Source: Plantago ovata (lineage: Eukaryota; Streptophyta; Magnoliopsida; Lamiales; Plantaginaceae). From it: 64,000 nt of DNA. Positions 1 through 11,029 of the stretch are shown piece after piece. Made by a program: the position numbers and the translations under genes. Location of the stretch: assembly GCA_028274465.1 (NCBI GenBank), contig CM051455.1:97534365-97598364 (forward strand), written 5' to 3'. Positions within the stretch are counted from its first letter, which is position 1, and each line of letters opens with the position of its first letter. The notes beneath the pieces were generated by a model. The model worked only from the letters and a program-made list of their open reading frames with translations. It did not search any database and was not told the origin of the DNA.

Positions 1-165
1 TGTTTCTTCAGCAGACTTCTTTTCTTGCTCTGTTTGAGAAAGCTGTGCGGGTTCAGCAATCTCCCTTGTCTCTGAAATGACAAGTTGAGCAGAGGCATTT
101 TGATCCTTGAGTTCACAGCTTGTCTTGAAAACATCGATTGATTTGTTGGAAGTGTCTTCAATATC

Positions 166-2037
166 CTACTCCATTTGATGACTCAGTTCTTTCAGCACCA
201 GCTGAACTTTGTCAATGGATGTTTTCGGTGAACTGGGTCCAGTATTCTCAGCATCACGAGATGCATCGTCGAATAGTGTCTCTTGTGGTGTTTCAGCAAT
301 CTCTGGGACTTGAACCATTGCAGTCTCAGCAACTAGTTCTTCAGCAACTTGATGAGTTGCTTGTTCAGCAACCATCTTTTCAGTATTGGCAGCATCAGCA
401 AGTGCCGCGGTTCTTATGTCAGCAGCAATATCAATCACTGGTTCCAGAGTCTGATCATCAAGATTATCTGCAATGTAGATATCTGGGATTGAGGCAGGAA
501 TTTCATTTCCACTGCCTTGTGGTCTCTTCTCAGTAGATGTATCAACATTGAGTTGATTGTTGAAGGCTTCCGCAAACACTTCAACATTTCTGACATAGGT
601 CTCAGTAACCACTTTGTCAACATCTACTAGAGCTTGTGTTTCAGCAACTGCTTGAGAATCATCCGAAAGATCATGGACAATTGGTACTGACTTGCGAGCC
701 AGTGTTTTCTTTCTTGGGTTACTTGTCCTTTTTCTTTTGGGGACGGGGTTAGCTGATGACGCAGCAGTCTGAGTGTCATCATCAGCTTTCCTCTTTTTCT
801 TCTTGGATTTCTCCAGTTGCTTTTCAGAAGCAGCGTCAGTAGTTGCATTTTCAGCAACGGCTGTTGTACCCTTATCATGATCACCATCTACAGCAGTTTC
901 ATCATGATCACCATCTACAACAGTTTCATCAACAACTTTTTCAGCTGTTGGAACATTCTCTTGCTGAGTAGTGGCGGTAACATCTGTAGCTGTTGTATAC
1001 CTTTCTTGCTGACTTGTGCTGACAACATTTGCAGCTGTTGTCTTCTTTGATTTTTCGAGTTTCTTGTCAGCAAGCTTAGGTGCATTCTGCTTGTAGAAGG
1101 CTCTTCCCACATTGCATACAGATTTCTTAATCGACAATGGGTTTCTCAGCTGAATCTTGAAGTGTTCAAGAATGAAGCATATTTTTAGTCCATACATGAC
1201 TGGGAAGGTAGGTGAGACCTTGTTGTCTTCAACCTTAACCTTGAATTTAGTAACACAATCAACAAGTCTGTTGAAAATGTACTTTGCCCAGTTGAGCTCC
1301 GTTTTTTTCTCATAGATATGCATCAGCAGCGGCAACCTTCTCAAGCCTACTTGGTCTATTCCTCCGACTTGGGAGTCTAAGACTTTGATTAGTAGCAGAG
1401 CTACTAGACCAAGTGAATGACAGAGATGCTTCCTCTTAACGTGCTTTGTCCAAGTCACGGGAGCAATCTCTCCTTTCTTCATTTTCTCATTTCTGACATC
1501 ACTGTAGAAGGCTTCAATTTCTTCATCAGTGGCAGTGATGTCATCTTCAGTTCCAATGGTCGGAATCTGAAAGATTTCTGCTAAATCAGTCCATTTCAGG
1601 ACGATTTGCACATTTTGAACTGTGGAGAAGATCACTTTTTCAGTGACTCCTTGACCATCAGTTAGGGTCTGGATTTCTGCATTGTTGTAGAACTCCATAG
1701 TATCTAACATACTCACTTTCTTAGGGCGAGCTGTTATAAAGTGAGTGAGGCCTTGCTGTTTAATCAAGTCAAGTGCCTCCTCATTGTCACCGTCTAGTTC
1801 TTGTACATAAAAGTATCTGATATACTTCTATTTTGCAAAGCCACCCCATTGCATCATCATCTCACACTTTGCAGTGTCTAGATATGCAGGAGGCATGGGT
1901 TTTTCTGTTATCCTATCGTTTTTCAACACAACTTTCGCTGTGTTAGTCACCGGAGTTATCACCGGAGCACTGCTTTTTCCAGCACTGTCAACCTTAGATG
2001 ACTTTGATGTCTTAGATGACTGTCTCTTTGGTGCCAT
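166..2037 (-). pseudogene. CopA-1 accessory ORF downstream of pol (plant-transposon-protein-like)
   Basis: A long open region on the element's coding strand, after RNase H. It starts MAPKRQSSKTSK near 2037 and its largest open stretch (166-1767) is 533 codons. The first ~220 residues look globular (EFYNN, WTDLAEIF, a Leu-rich segment LGLVALLLIKVL) and resemble the putative plant transposon protein domain often carried by plant retroelements. The rest is low-complexity, rich in Lys, Ala, Glu and Thr, with a repeated VVDGDHDE-type segment and two basic clusters (KKKKRKADDD, PKRKRTSNPRKK) that would serve as nuclear localisation signals. I see no signal peptide or membrane span, so it does not look like an envelope protein. 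It is broken in about one place. Function unknown; the domain match is by eye. Confidence 0.55.
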
Positions 2038-2951
2038 TTCTTTTATAGGTGAGAAATGTGTACGAAAAAGATTGTTTGCTTTTTGACCAGAGGTACAGTA
2101 GATTCAGGATAAATTTTGCAGAGAAAGGAAATATGAGTTAAAGAATTTTGTCTTTCTCTAACTCCTTGTTTATATAGTGTCTCTGATGTGCAAGAAGCTC
2201 AATCGATTTGAGTTTTCAGCAAGGGTAAATCAGAGAAACAATAGCGTTAGTGGAGCCTTTGCATTAAATGCGTAGTGGCCCACTAACAAAAACCGTCAGA
2301 GCACTCTTTCTCTTTGTAATGTTAACCGTTAGATCAATAACGCCTTTTAATCAATGGCCACGATTGTATTTCATGTCATGATTATTAGCGAGTTTATCTG
2401 TGCCCGATTAACGTCACAAATTGATTTTACCGAGATTTATTGGATTTGATTGCTTGCTGAAGTAAACAAGAATCTTTTCAGCGAGTTTGCATTATTAGCC
2501 TTGTTACTTGCTGAAAGTTCCCCCTTAATCAGACATCTCATATTTCTTTAAGTTAAAAGATATTTCTGAGTTCCCGTATCAGTAAATTCTTTTTATCTTG
2601 AGATATCTTTTGGTAAAATCTGAGAAGTGAGTTTTGCTCTTTTCTGAGTTCCCGTCTCAGAATATTCCTTTGATACTTGAATACCTGTTTCAGTATCTTT
2701 GATTGTCTGAATGCCCGTTTCAGCAATCTTTAAGGTTTTTCTCTTACTGAGTGCCTGTCTCAGCAAGTGATCAAGTTTCCTAACAAATACCCGTTTTGAA
2801 GGAATTACTTGTTGAATGCCTGTTTCAGCAATCATGTAGTGACTTAACATTTCTTTTTTTTTTAGAAGAAATCAGTGGAAGGAGTTTTTATTCAAGTAAG
2901 AGTACTTTGGCTTGCTGAATGCCTGTTTCAGCAATCTGCCGATTGTATCCC
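2038..2951 (-). repeat. CopA-1 spacer with about seven copies of a TTTCAGCAA-centred motif
   Basis: Non-coding spacer between RNase H and the accessory ORF. From about 2569 to 2940 the plus strand shows about seven irregularly spaced variants of TGAATGCCTGTTTCAGCAAT, for example near 2646, 2679, 2709, 2749, 2813 and 2918. Read on the element strand they give repeated ETGIQ-like words, but I judge this non-coding. Sireviruses are known for repeated conserved motifs in their 3' non-coding region, and this may be such a module. The rest of the spacer (2038-2560) shows no feature I can name. Confidence 0.6.
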
Positions 2952-3683
2952 TTATTGAGGTAATTCAATCAATCCAAGGTTATACCTTAGCATTGCGAAC
3001 CTATTATCTGGTAGGGGCTTGGTAAAGATGTCAGCAAGCTGATCATCAGTGCCTACTTTTACAACCTCAATATCTCCCTTTTCCACATGATCTCTAATGA
3101 AATGATGTCTAATATCAATGTGCTTAGTTCTTGAGTGGAACTTAGGATTTTGCGTGATAGCAATAGCACTTGTATTATCACAAAAGATTGGTATTTTCTT
3201 TGCAGATATACCATAATCTCTTAATTGTTGTTGAATCCATAGGATTTGAGCTGTGCAACAACCAGCCGCAATGTACTTAGATTCAGTAGATGAATTGGCA
3301 ACACAGGTTTGCTTCTTTTTGAACCATGATATTAATCTAGTTGTACTTTTTCTATCAAGAGTTGATCCTCCATGATCAACATCAGAATAACCAACCAATT
3401 CAAGTCCAGAATCTTTAGGATACCATAATCCAACATTGACTGTACCTTTGACATATTTCAGTATCTTAAGTGCCTTTTTGTAGTGTGATTCTCTTGGATC
3501 AGATTGGAATCTTGCACACACACAAACAGCATACTGAATGTCAGGTCTACTTGCTGTTAAATACAACAAGGAACCAATGAGCTTCCTATACTTGTGTTCT
3601 TCAACACTTTTATATTCTTTAGTATAGCCCAATTTGGTACCAACACTCATAGGGATCTTTTCAGGTTTCTCTTTCTCTTCCAT
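2952..3683 (-). pseudogene. CopA-1 copia-type RNase H (pol 3' end)
   Basis: This 243-codon stretch encodes the end of a Ty1/copia polyprotein. Visible motifs include SRPDIQYAVCVCARFQ (the RT-RNase H connection), GYSDVDHGGSTLDRKST, SSTESKYIAAG, FCDNTSAIAI and SRTKHIDIRHHFIRDHV, then DQLADIFTKPLP. These are the standard copia RNase H blocks with acidic residues in the expected places. The domain removes RNA from the RNA-DNA hybrid during reverse transcription in the virus-like particle. The upstream RT is not recognisable as an intact domain. Confidence 0.85.
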
Positions 3684-4491
3684 ATTTCAGTCCTTGTTTC
3701 AGATTTGTGTTTGATAAATACTACCCAAGTGAATCTTGAATAGTCATCTACCACCACCAGACCATACTTCTTACCAGCATAGTTTGTTGAAGAAGATTCA
3801 AACAAGTCCATGTGCAAGAGTTGTAAAGGTTTTGTAGTTGACGGTACTGCCTTGTTCTTAAAAGAAGATTTGGTTTGCTTTCCTTGTTGACATTCATTGC
3901 AAACACCATCCTTTTTAAAAGTAACCTTAGGTAATCCAACTACAAGTGCCTTTTTAGACAGCTTATTCAGCGTCTTGAAGTTTAGATGACTTGTTCATTT
4001 ATTCCATAACCATGCTTTTTCAGCAAGGCAATCGTGATCTTGGACAAGGCATTTTTCAACAATTGCTGAAGACCAATCTACGGTGTACAAGCCTCCTGAT
4101 CTTCTGGCAATCATAATAACCTTCTTTGTCTCGAAATCTATAAGTTTACATTAATCACTTTTGATTTTGATGAAGTATCATTTGTCAGCAAATTGACTCA
4201 TGCTGAAAAGATTAAACTTAAGATTTTTGACATAAAGAACTCCCGTAATGGTAATGCATCCTAACTTCACGTCACCATAGCCTTTTGTAGAACCAGAGCC
4301 TCCACCAGCAAACCTTATTGTTGGACCTTTAGACCACCGTCTATAGTTTATAAGGTTATTCTTGTTGTCCGTCATGTGCTTTCCACAACCACTGTCAAAG
4401 TGCCAGATTGCATCGTTTGTCTCCGTGGCTGAAGTCTGCACAATCAAGAGCAAACAAGTTAACTATCCAATATTGGATGTCCATTAACATG
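3684..4491 (-). pseudogene. CopA-1 protease and integrase remnants
   Basis: This stretch holds the copia aspartic-protease signature FDSGCGKHMT, followed by RFAGGGSGSTKGYGDV and GVLYVKNLKFNLFSMSQ, which is the usual protease to pre-integrase passage. A piece further along the element (about 3748-3939) reads like the link between the integrase zinc finger and catalytic core. The region is too short to hold a complete integrase plus RT. It is broken in several places and is kept only as evidence of the copia gene order. Confidence 0.7.
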
Positions 4492-5871
4492 TTAAAGAAT
4501 GCGTCCAGTGGAAACCCAAGTCTTAAGTTTTTCAACTTTGACTTGTTTTCTACTTGCTGAGGAACTAGGAGGTTTTGAGCCAAAAGACTTTTGATTCGTG
4601 CTGATCAAATCCACTTTCTGATGTGGTGTCTTGCTCGGTTGACCTTTTTGCTGAACATACTTTTCAGTAAGTTCTTTTCTAGCAAGGTTCCTTCTAGCCC
4701 TAGCATTTTGAGTCTTGTCAGAACTCTTAGGCTTGATTTTGTTCATCTCTTTGAAGAATCTTTGCTGACTTTGCTTATACTCGTGAAAAAGTTGACTTTG
4801 CTTGGTTTTGAAACCGAGTCCACTTTTCGGAGAATGCTGAGCTTTTGTGTCAGCAACCTTACTTGATTCAGGTTTGTCAGCAAAGGTCTTCTGATTACTT
4901 TTAGTAATCTTGCCTTTTGACTTAACAAATTGCTTTTCAACAACTTGTTTGGCAAAATGCTTTACAACATCCTTTTTCTTTACAGTTTGCTTTTCAGCAA
5001 CCTGTTTTCCATTTAAAGTGTTGTTGCTTTGAGTAGCAACAGCGGGCTTTACGGTCGTAGGTACTTGATTGCATTTTTCAGCAACCTTAGATTGACCAAA
5101 CTGATAGAGTTCTGGTTGACCACTATCAGTAGCACGTACAAAGGAAATCGGAGATTTGTCTTTACTCAAGATTATTACTTCATCACCTTCATACGTTGCA
5201 CCTAAACCTTCTTTCTGAGATGGGTCTCTCAAATAAGAGTTTAGTTCAGTCAGCGTATTACTTGCATCAGCATAAGATTTGAAATTGATTTTTATCTTTT
5301 TCATTTCTTGGATTTCAGCAAGTAACTTTAGAATTGAGGACTGATACTCTTCCAATTCTATTGCCATCTGAGAATTCTTCTCTGTAGCTTCAGCAATCAA
5401 CTTCTTGAGACGCTTTATTTCAGCATCCTTCTCTTCTGTCTCTTCCTTCAGCAAGACATACTTTTCAGTAGTCTGCTTGGTTAGAGTCTCAGCTTTCTGT
5501 AGTTTCTCTTGCTGTTTGCTCAGAGTTTTCTCAAATATTTCGATTTCTCTTTGAATCTTGTCAAGGTCAATCTCGTCTTCACTTTCTGAGTCATAGTCAG
5601 AGGTAGGATTGTTTACCTGACCGGCCATGAGGCAGAACTCGTAGTTTGACACATCTGGATAAGCTTCCATGGCTATTCCACAAAATTCCTTGCCAATCTC
5701 TACGTCAAGAGTGGCTTCTTCATCGTTAGTGTCTGAGCTTTCTTCCTCACTGTCTTCGGAGCTAGTATCAATGCACAATGCATCGATTTTTGCTTGAAGC
5801 TTCTTCTTTTCTTCAGCAATAAAAGCTCTTTTGAACTTCTTCTTATTTTCAGCAGATTTGCCTTTCAGCAA
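4492..5871 (-). pseudogene. CopA-1 gag-distal charged region
   Basis: A 459-codon open stretch directly downstream of the gag zinc knuckle. An acidic Ser-rich segment (SSEDSEEESSD) is followed by a strong heptad-like coiled coil of about 120 residues (IQREIEIFEKTLSKQQEKLQ and on), then a Lys/Gln/Ser-rich tail. It continues the gag-protease linker seen in large copia gags. The coiled coil suggests self-association in the particle, which is inference. Many codons fall in the recurrent GTTGCTGAA word (Val-Ala-Glu), as in the accessory ORF. Confidence 0.65.
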
Positions 5872-6878
5872 AGGACAATTAGCTTTGAAGTGTCCAGGCT
5901 TTTTGCAGTAAAAGCAGAGATCATTTCCAACTGCTGGTTCTTCTGATGAGTTTGCTTGCTAAGCTTGCTTGTTCAGCGACCTAGTCTCATTCTTGTACTT
6001 ATGGTAGTTGTTACCAAGATGCTTTTTCAGCTTCTCTTTTGCTTTTCGCCTTTCAAGTTCCTTACTGATGAATTTCTTCATGTTTTTAACAACTAAAGCA
6101 TTTTCATCAGCAGACTCTTTATCATTCTTCTTTTCAGAAGATGACGGCTTTGCAGCAAGAGCAATGTTTTGCGATTTTTCAGCAAACACATTTTTTCTTT
6201 GCTTTGTCTCGTAGTTGACAGTAGCAAGATGAGAGAACAACTTTGTTGGTGTGATGTCTGGCATTCCTTGATTGTAGTAGAAGTTCTGAGTGTGGATCCA
6301 TTCTTGGTTCAGACTTCTGATGATGGTTTTCACCTTCTCAGAATCTGAGTAAAGATTTCCAACACCCAAGGCTGCCATTTCACTAACTAGAGTTGTGAAT
6401 CTGAAGTCCAAGTCTTCCAGTGACTCATTTGTACCTTGTTTAAAGTTCTGGAACTTTAACTTCAGCACTTCGAGTTTGTTTTCCTTGGTTTTGTCAGATC
6501 CAGCACAAAGATCTTGAACCATTTTCCAAGCTTCCTTAGCAGTTTTAGCACCCCACAGTTTGCACTGTATAGTATCCGGAGTTGATCGAATGATGATGTT
6601 TCTTGCTTGGCCATCAAGACGGAATCTCTTGGCTTCGTCAGAAGTCCATTCCTCTCTTGGTTTTGGAACGACAGTATCAACTGGTTCGCCTAAGATAGTT
6701 TCCTTTCCAGCTTCTGTGGTTTTGTGAGGAAAACTTCTCTCAACCTTAGTGATCTTGATGGGTCCATCATTAATGACAGTAACCATTTCATCACTAATGG
6801 CCTCAAGATGTAGCATCATGTTGTTTCGCCATTTTCGTAGTTTTCCAGCTTCAGCAAGGGAGCGTCTCCTAAAGACAT
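5872..6878 (-). pseudogene. CopA-1 gag with CCHC zinc knuckle
   Basis: Capsid-nucleocapsid precursor. The start chosen is the ATG at 6878 (MSLGDAP), about 95 bases past the primer site and shared with CopA-3. Copia gag motifs include MMLHLEAISDEM, WTSDEAKRFRLDGQARNII, LWGAKTAKEAWKMVQDLCAG and KLKFQNFKQGTNESLEDL. A zinc knuckle CFYCKKPGHFKANC (CX2CX4HX4C) lies at about 5880-5922. It would package element RNA in cytoplasmic particles. The region is broken in about one place. Confidence 0.8.
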
Positions 6879-6974
6879 CCTGTCAGCAAAAGACTACCAA
6901 ACTGATCAAGTGAGAGTGATTTACGGAAAGCACCTAAGGGGATCTAGGTTCAGTGCTGAAGGTTAAAGAACCTC

Positions 6975-6986
6975 GCTCTGATACCA
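6975..6986 (-). other. CopA-1 primer binding site (tRNA-iMet)
   Basis: On the minus strand TGGTATCAGAGC follows the end of the 5' LTR after a two-base gap. It is complementary to the 3' end of plant initiator methionine tRNA, the normal primer for copia elements, and fixes the element's orientation. Confidence 0.9.
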
Positions 6987-6988
6987 CT

Positions 6989-8552
6989 TGTTGGTCCCTT
7001 TAAACAACAAGAAAAGACTAGAGGGGGGTGAATAGTCTTTTCAAACTTTCATCGTATAAAAAACTTTCTCAGCAAGGACTTATTACTTTTCAGTAATTAG
7101 TTTGCTGATACTTAACTTTCTCAGCAAGCGCAAGTTACTTTTCAGTAACGAGTTTTGCTGATACTTAAAATCAGAGAGCGGAAGTCTTTGATACAATAAG
7201 TGTTTTGTCAGTAAGTGATAGTTTCAGCAAGTGAACAGAGTAACTGTGTACAGATAGATATGCTTTGCTGAAAACTAAATGTAGTAAGTAAATCACACAA
7301 ACACTTTTATAGTGGTATCTGAGAGTGGCGTAATCTCTCAACTAATCCACTTTGTCCTTTCTAGGACTGAATCCACTAAGACATGTTTGAGGTTCCTTAC
7401 AACACCTATCTAGAGCGATTCAAACAGAAACCAAAGCACACTTGCTTCGTTTCCAACCTAACTAGAGAACGAAACTTTGTTCTCCACCAACCTTGGGACT
7501 TTTAATCAGCAACACTATGCTCGATTAAGTTCCCCCTGAATATCACGCCTGAAAGGGTGTATTTTCAGTTAGAGAGGTTTGGGATGAAATAACTTGATTA
7601 TAACTTATTCAGCTACAACAAGTGATCTAAGAAACAAAACTTTGAATACTTTGCAGTAAACAAGTTTTATTGTTTTTGGTGTCAAGACTTGTTCTTGTTC
7701 GAAAGAAAGAACACTTAACTAATTTCTTAGCTGTGTATGTTCTACTTCTTCGCAAGTAGCTTTTTCAAGCTTTAAGTCTTGGAACGGATCAATGGCAGTA
7801 AAGAGTGTTTGAAGGGTATGTGAGTTTTAAGCACAAGTGAGAGTTTGATCACGTTGTTGACACCTTTCAACTCTTTGTCGGATGACCTCTATTTATAGTG
7901 AATCAAGGGAGCCATTTGAATTTCAAATTCTAAGGCTTTTGTTCCTTAAGATGTCACTTGCTTTTGTACTTTCAGCAGCGTCCTTTATTTGTCTTCTAGG
8001 CTTCATGTCCTTCGCGTGCATGCTTTGCATTTAATGTTCATTTGAATGAAATTCAAACTTGATCGTTGGAGCACAAATGCAAATACTTTCAGCAAGGAGG
8101 TCACAAATTTTCATCAGCAAGTGGTCAGTCTCAGTTTCAGCAAGCACAACCTACGCTGTCGTTTAGATTTTCACTTATGCAAGCTGTTGCTGAAGTTTCC
8201 ACTTTCTGAGCAACATGTGCCTTTGTAGATACCAGTCTTCAGAAATCTTCTAGTCTTCAGTCTTCGAATTCTTCAAGTTTCTGAACGGTTCTAAATGCTT
8301 CAATAGTTTGTTTGTGTAAACAAAGTACATCATCAGCAAATGCTTCAATAGGTTGTATTTCTCTTCAGAAAACAAGATACATCATAAGCGGTAAAACTAA
8401 CATATCTAGCACCTACTCTAAGTCTTCAGCAAACGTTCCTCTTTTACAATGTCCTTAAAATTCTAAATTCCTAGACCTTAAGAGTACTAGTTACTGGACT
8501 TTCCTTAATTTAGCATGGTTAATTGTTCATCAAAATTACAAGTTTCCTAACA
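6989..8552 (-). repeat. CopA-1 5' LTR (1564 bp)
   Basis: The LTR starts TGTTAGGAAACTTG at 8552 and ends GGGACCAACA at 6989 on the minus strand. It matches the solo LTR at 49424-50891 and the LTR at 61342-62855 along its length. Shared blocks include TATAAATA, the polypyrimidine stretch before the end and many TTGCTGAAA or CAGCAA words. Transcription should start downstream of the TATA box at 7890-7897. Confidence 0.88.
7890..7897 (-). promoter_or_regulatory. TATA box in CopA-1 LTR
   Basis: TATAAATA on the minus strand, about 660 bases from the LTR start. The same box occurs at the equivalent place in the other two CopA LTRs (49997-50004 and 61948-61955). It is the best candidate promoter. 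Confidence 0.6.
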
Positions 8553-8738
8553 TATATAAAGACTAGGTAAGGACCCCGTTCCAAAGTTAGTCTAAGACTC
8601 TTCTATCCATCAGAGTTGAGTCTTAGTCAATAATAATAACTAATATAATATGTTACTCTAAATGGAAATAAATCACTAGACATTTAAACTAAATAATAAG
8701 TGTTAATGTGGACCACTAAATAGAATATAATTCTAACA
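8553..8738 (-). repeat. CopB 3' LTR fragment with adjoining polypurine tract
   Basis: The minus strand begins TGTTAGAATTATATTC at 8738, directly preceded by AAGTGGGAGAA, a classic copia polypurine tract (8739-8749). The 186 bases up to the CopA-1 junction match the 5' part of the LTR at 51329-51729 with only a few differences. This marks the 3' end of CopB; the rest of this LTR would lie beyond CopA-1, outside the window. Confidence 0.8.
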
Positions 8739-10332
8739 TTCTCCCACTTGGTCCCATAACACTTATCAATGTCTAGAAAACTGAATGTGGCCAAACATAT
8801 TTATTTCTAATGATATTCACAACACTCTCACTATTTTAAAGAATACTGATGAACGAATCATGGCGGTAATGCTCCATTATAACAAGCCGTCCCTTCCATG
8901 TATCACATGCACAATTCCCTTTAAAATAGCACTAAATGAGCAAATTATCTTAATGAATGAATTACTACATAATCATTCGGGTCCAACTTCACATTATCTC
9001 CACGGATAAACCTTAATATGCGCAAACATATCTCCAAGATTAAACTTCACTTAAACATTATTACTGTATATCTATAGATCAAATAGAAACTTAATTTCAC
9101 AAATTATTGAGAAGTATACAAAGTTTCATGACTCGAAATCTGAAGTACCGGTAAGCAAGAGTCATGAGCCAAAACTATACTCATCACTTTATGGACACCT
9201 CAATCCCTTTAAATGCTCTTATTAGCTATGAGTTTCTTTATGTCGACAAACTCAATTCTACTACCGCATTATTGTTCTTGGAGAAGACAACCGAGAGCAG
9301 TATTATGTAGAATTCCTTAATGATCTCCTTTAGGATATGATAAAACTTGAGACATCTAAAGGAAAAACCTTCAAATCTGAATGTCTGTGTAATTACTCCA
9401 TAACAATCTCTGTATCTTACCCTGAATGGTAGAATGATGCAAACAACAAATATATCATGTCTACAATTGGTAAGCAATTTCTATACGATCGACTAGCTCA
9501 CTTATAACTATAAGTAAACTATACCATGTATGTCAATCTTTACTTCTTGGTTCCTTAATACTTAAAGATAACATCAAATTGCAGCTTCTAAATAACCTAA
9601 TCACGAGTATTTATAATATCGACCATATATATTTCCACTAACAAATCATATGCAAACAAACCTTATGCATAAACTCTACACTGCAAATGTTATATATGCT
9701 TCATTCATTCATGTTCCAATATATATATTACTTAATGCCTTAGACTTGATAAGGTACAATACTAACAATGAGCTTTACTGAAGGCTTATAGTCCTTCACC
9801 TTAAGTCTTCTCATCAACTTCTCAAATAGGCTTAACGAGACAATCCTAAATGGAATATACATTCATTGCCTCTGTAAACTTGAAATGCCAATGGACATAA
9901 TATGAATTTCACTAAAATCCATAACAAATTAAGTAAAGTGGGAAAAAAAAAACTCATGCCGCATATAACCAAGAAAAAAATAAAAATAAATAAACTTTAG
10001 TGTTATGGAACCTTAAATTAAATCAACCAATGTTAATTTATTGGTAATTGCAAGTGATGCTATATGATGGATCTGACAAATTACCATGCACTTTATAATA
10101 ATACTTGGAATAATTCAGTAATAAGTATGCAATTCTCCATACCTTTGGGCAAAGGAAACAATTAAAAAACTTAAAAACCAAACTATACCACCTTATTCTA
10201 ATTAAATCATGAAAATTGATGACTTCCCTTTGGGGCTGGGTCACCAATATCATGATTTAATTACAATGCAAGATACCGATATAACCAAACGAAGTCGCCA
10301 TCTAGATTATTAACATAAAATAGGATGCTTTG
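8739..10332 (-). mobile_element. CopB interior, left part: AT-rich, non-coding
   Basis: The stretch between the CopB polypurine tract and the CopC insertion. It has no open frame of useful length and no recognisable gag or pol motif on either strand. It looks like the interior of a large non-coding LTR derivative that depends on other copia elements, which is inferred from intact termini without coding capacity. It ends at the first copy of the CopC TSD CTTTG (10328-10332). Confidence 0.55.
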
Positions 10333-10928
10333 TGTGAAGATTTAAGCTCAAGTAATGCAACTAACATGAAGGGCCAGGATTGCATCTCAGATTGTAAGGC
10401 TTGGATCATTCAATTAATGCAAGTGGCATGCATACGTGTTAAGTTAGTTACAAGCTACAGCTGGCAACTCAACTTATCAAGTTGCAACCGCCTGTGAAGA
10501 TTAGTTAGAGGAAGGCAAGCTGGATTTGAGTTAGTATATAGGCTCGTGTATTGCTTTACTTGCTGGCCAAGTTTTTCAGTTTTTCTCATCACCATTTCTT
10601 CTGTAACAAATTAGGAAGATAAAAGAGAGAGCTGAGGGAGAGTAAGGAGAGCAGAGAGAGAAAAGCTCTAGCAAACTCTTGTATCTGTAATTCCGGTTTC
10701 TCATTCTTAGTGAAGTTGTTGGTGCTGCCCGTGGATGTAGATTCATTCGAATCGAACCACGTAATTCCTGTGTTCTTCATTTGTTTACAGTCTGTGATTA
10801 CTGCTTGTGAGCTTATTCTGTTCTTCAATTTTGTGTTGGTGAACTTGAGTTGGTTGTTGTGTTGTTTGGATTGTTGCTTGGTGATTGTGGTCTCTTGTCA
10901 AACTGGAGGAGGATAGTAAATCCTTATA
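10333..10928 (+). repeat. CopC 5' LTR (596 bp)
   Basis: Starts TGTGAAGATTTAAGCTC, ends AAATCCTTATA. It is preceded by the TSD CTTTG and nearly identical to 47499-48094. A stretch TTAGTATATAGGCTCG near 10530-10545 holds a plausible TATA element. Open frames running through this LTR are not genes. Confidence 0.93.
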
Positions 10929-10930
10929 AG

Positions 10931-10949
10931 TGGCGCCGTCTGCTGGGGA
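10931..10949 (+). other. CopC primer binding site
   Basis: TGGCGCCGTCTGCTGGGGA starts two bases after the LTR. It resembles the Asp-type tRNA primer site of Tat/Athila gypsy elements rather than the initiator-Met site usual for copia. The match is imperfect, so the primer identity is uncertain. Confidence 0.5.
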
Positions 10950-11029
10950 AAAGTGAAGACAAGGAGGAAGAAGAAACCAAGCAGGAAGAGAACAAGTTCA
11001 AACTCATTGTGCACAAACCGTTCGAGGAA

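Larger units (their letters stand above)
1..8552 (-). mobile_element. CopA-1: Sirevirus-like Ty1/copia element, partial (left end outside window)
   Basis: Minus-strand copia element. In element order it shows a 5' LTR (6989-8552), an initiator-Met primer site, gag with a zinc knuckle, a long charged gag-distal region, a copia protease, an integrase trace, RNase H and an extra ORF after pol. The 3' LTR would lie left of base 1. The long LTR, large gag and extra 3' ORF fit the Sirevirus lineage, which is an inference from architecture and motifs. It is broken, with several breaks, and could not supply its own enzymes. It is inserted into the 3' LTR of CopB: the CopB LTR resumes at 8553 and base 8552 begins the TGTTAGGAAA terminus on the minus strand. 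The TSD cannot be checked because the far end is missing. Two relatives lie at 49424-50891 and 61342-64000. Confidence 0.85.

Noticed and set aside
166-2037. Envelope gene in CopA-1
   Set aside because: The ORF position matches envelope-like ORFs of some plant elements, but there is no signal peptide, transmembrane span or cleavage-site pattern.
6975-6986. tRNA gene fragments at GCTCTGATACCA and GGCGCC sites
   Set aside because: They are primer binding sites next to LTRs; no cloverleaf or other tRNA parts are present.
10850-11029. Upstream extension of CopC gag through the LTR
   Set aside because: The frame is open by chance; it crosses the LTR end and primer site, and gag homology starts at 11030.
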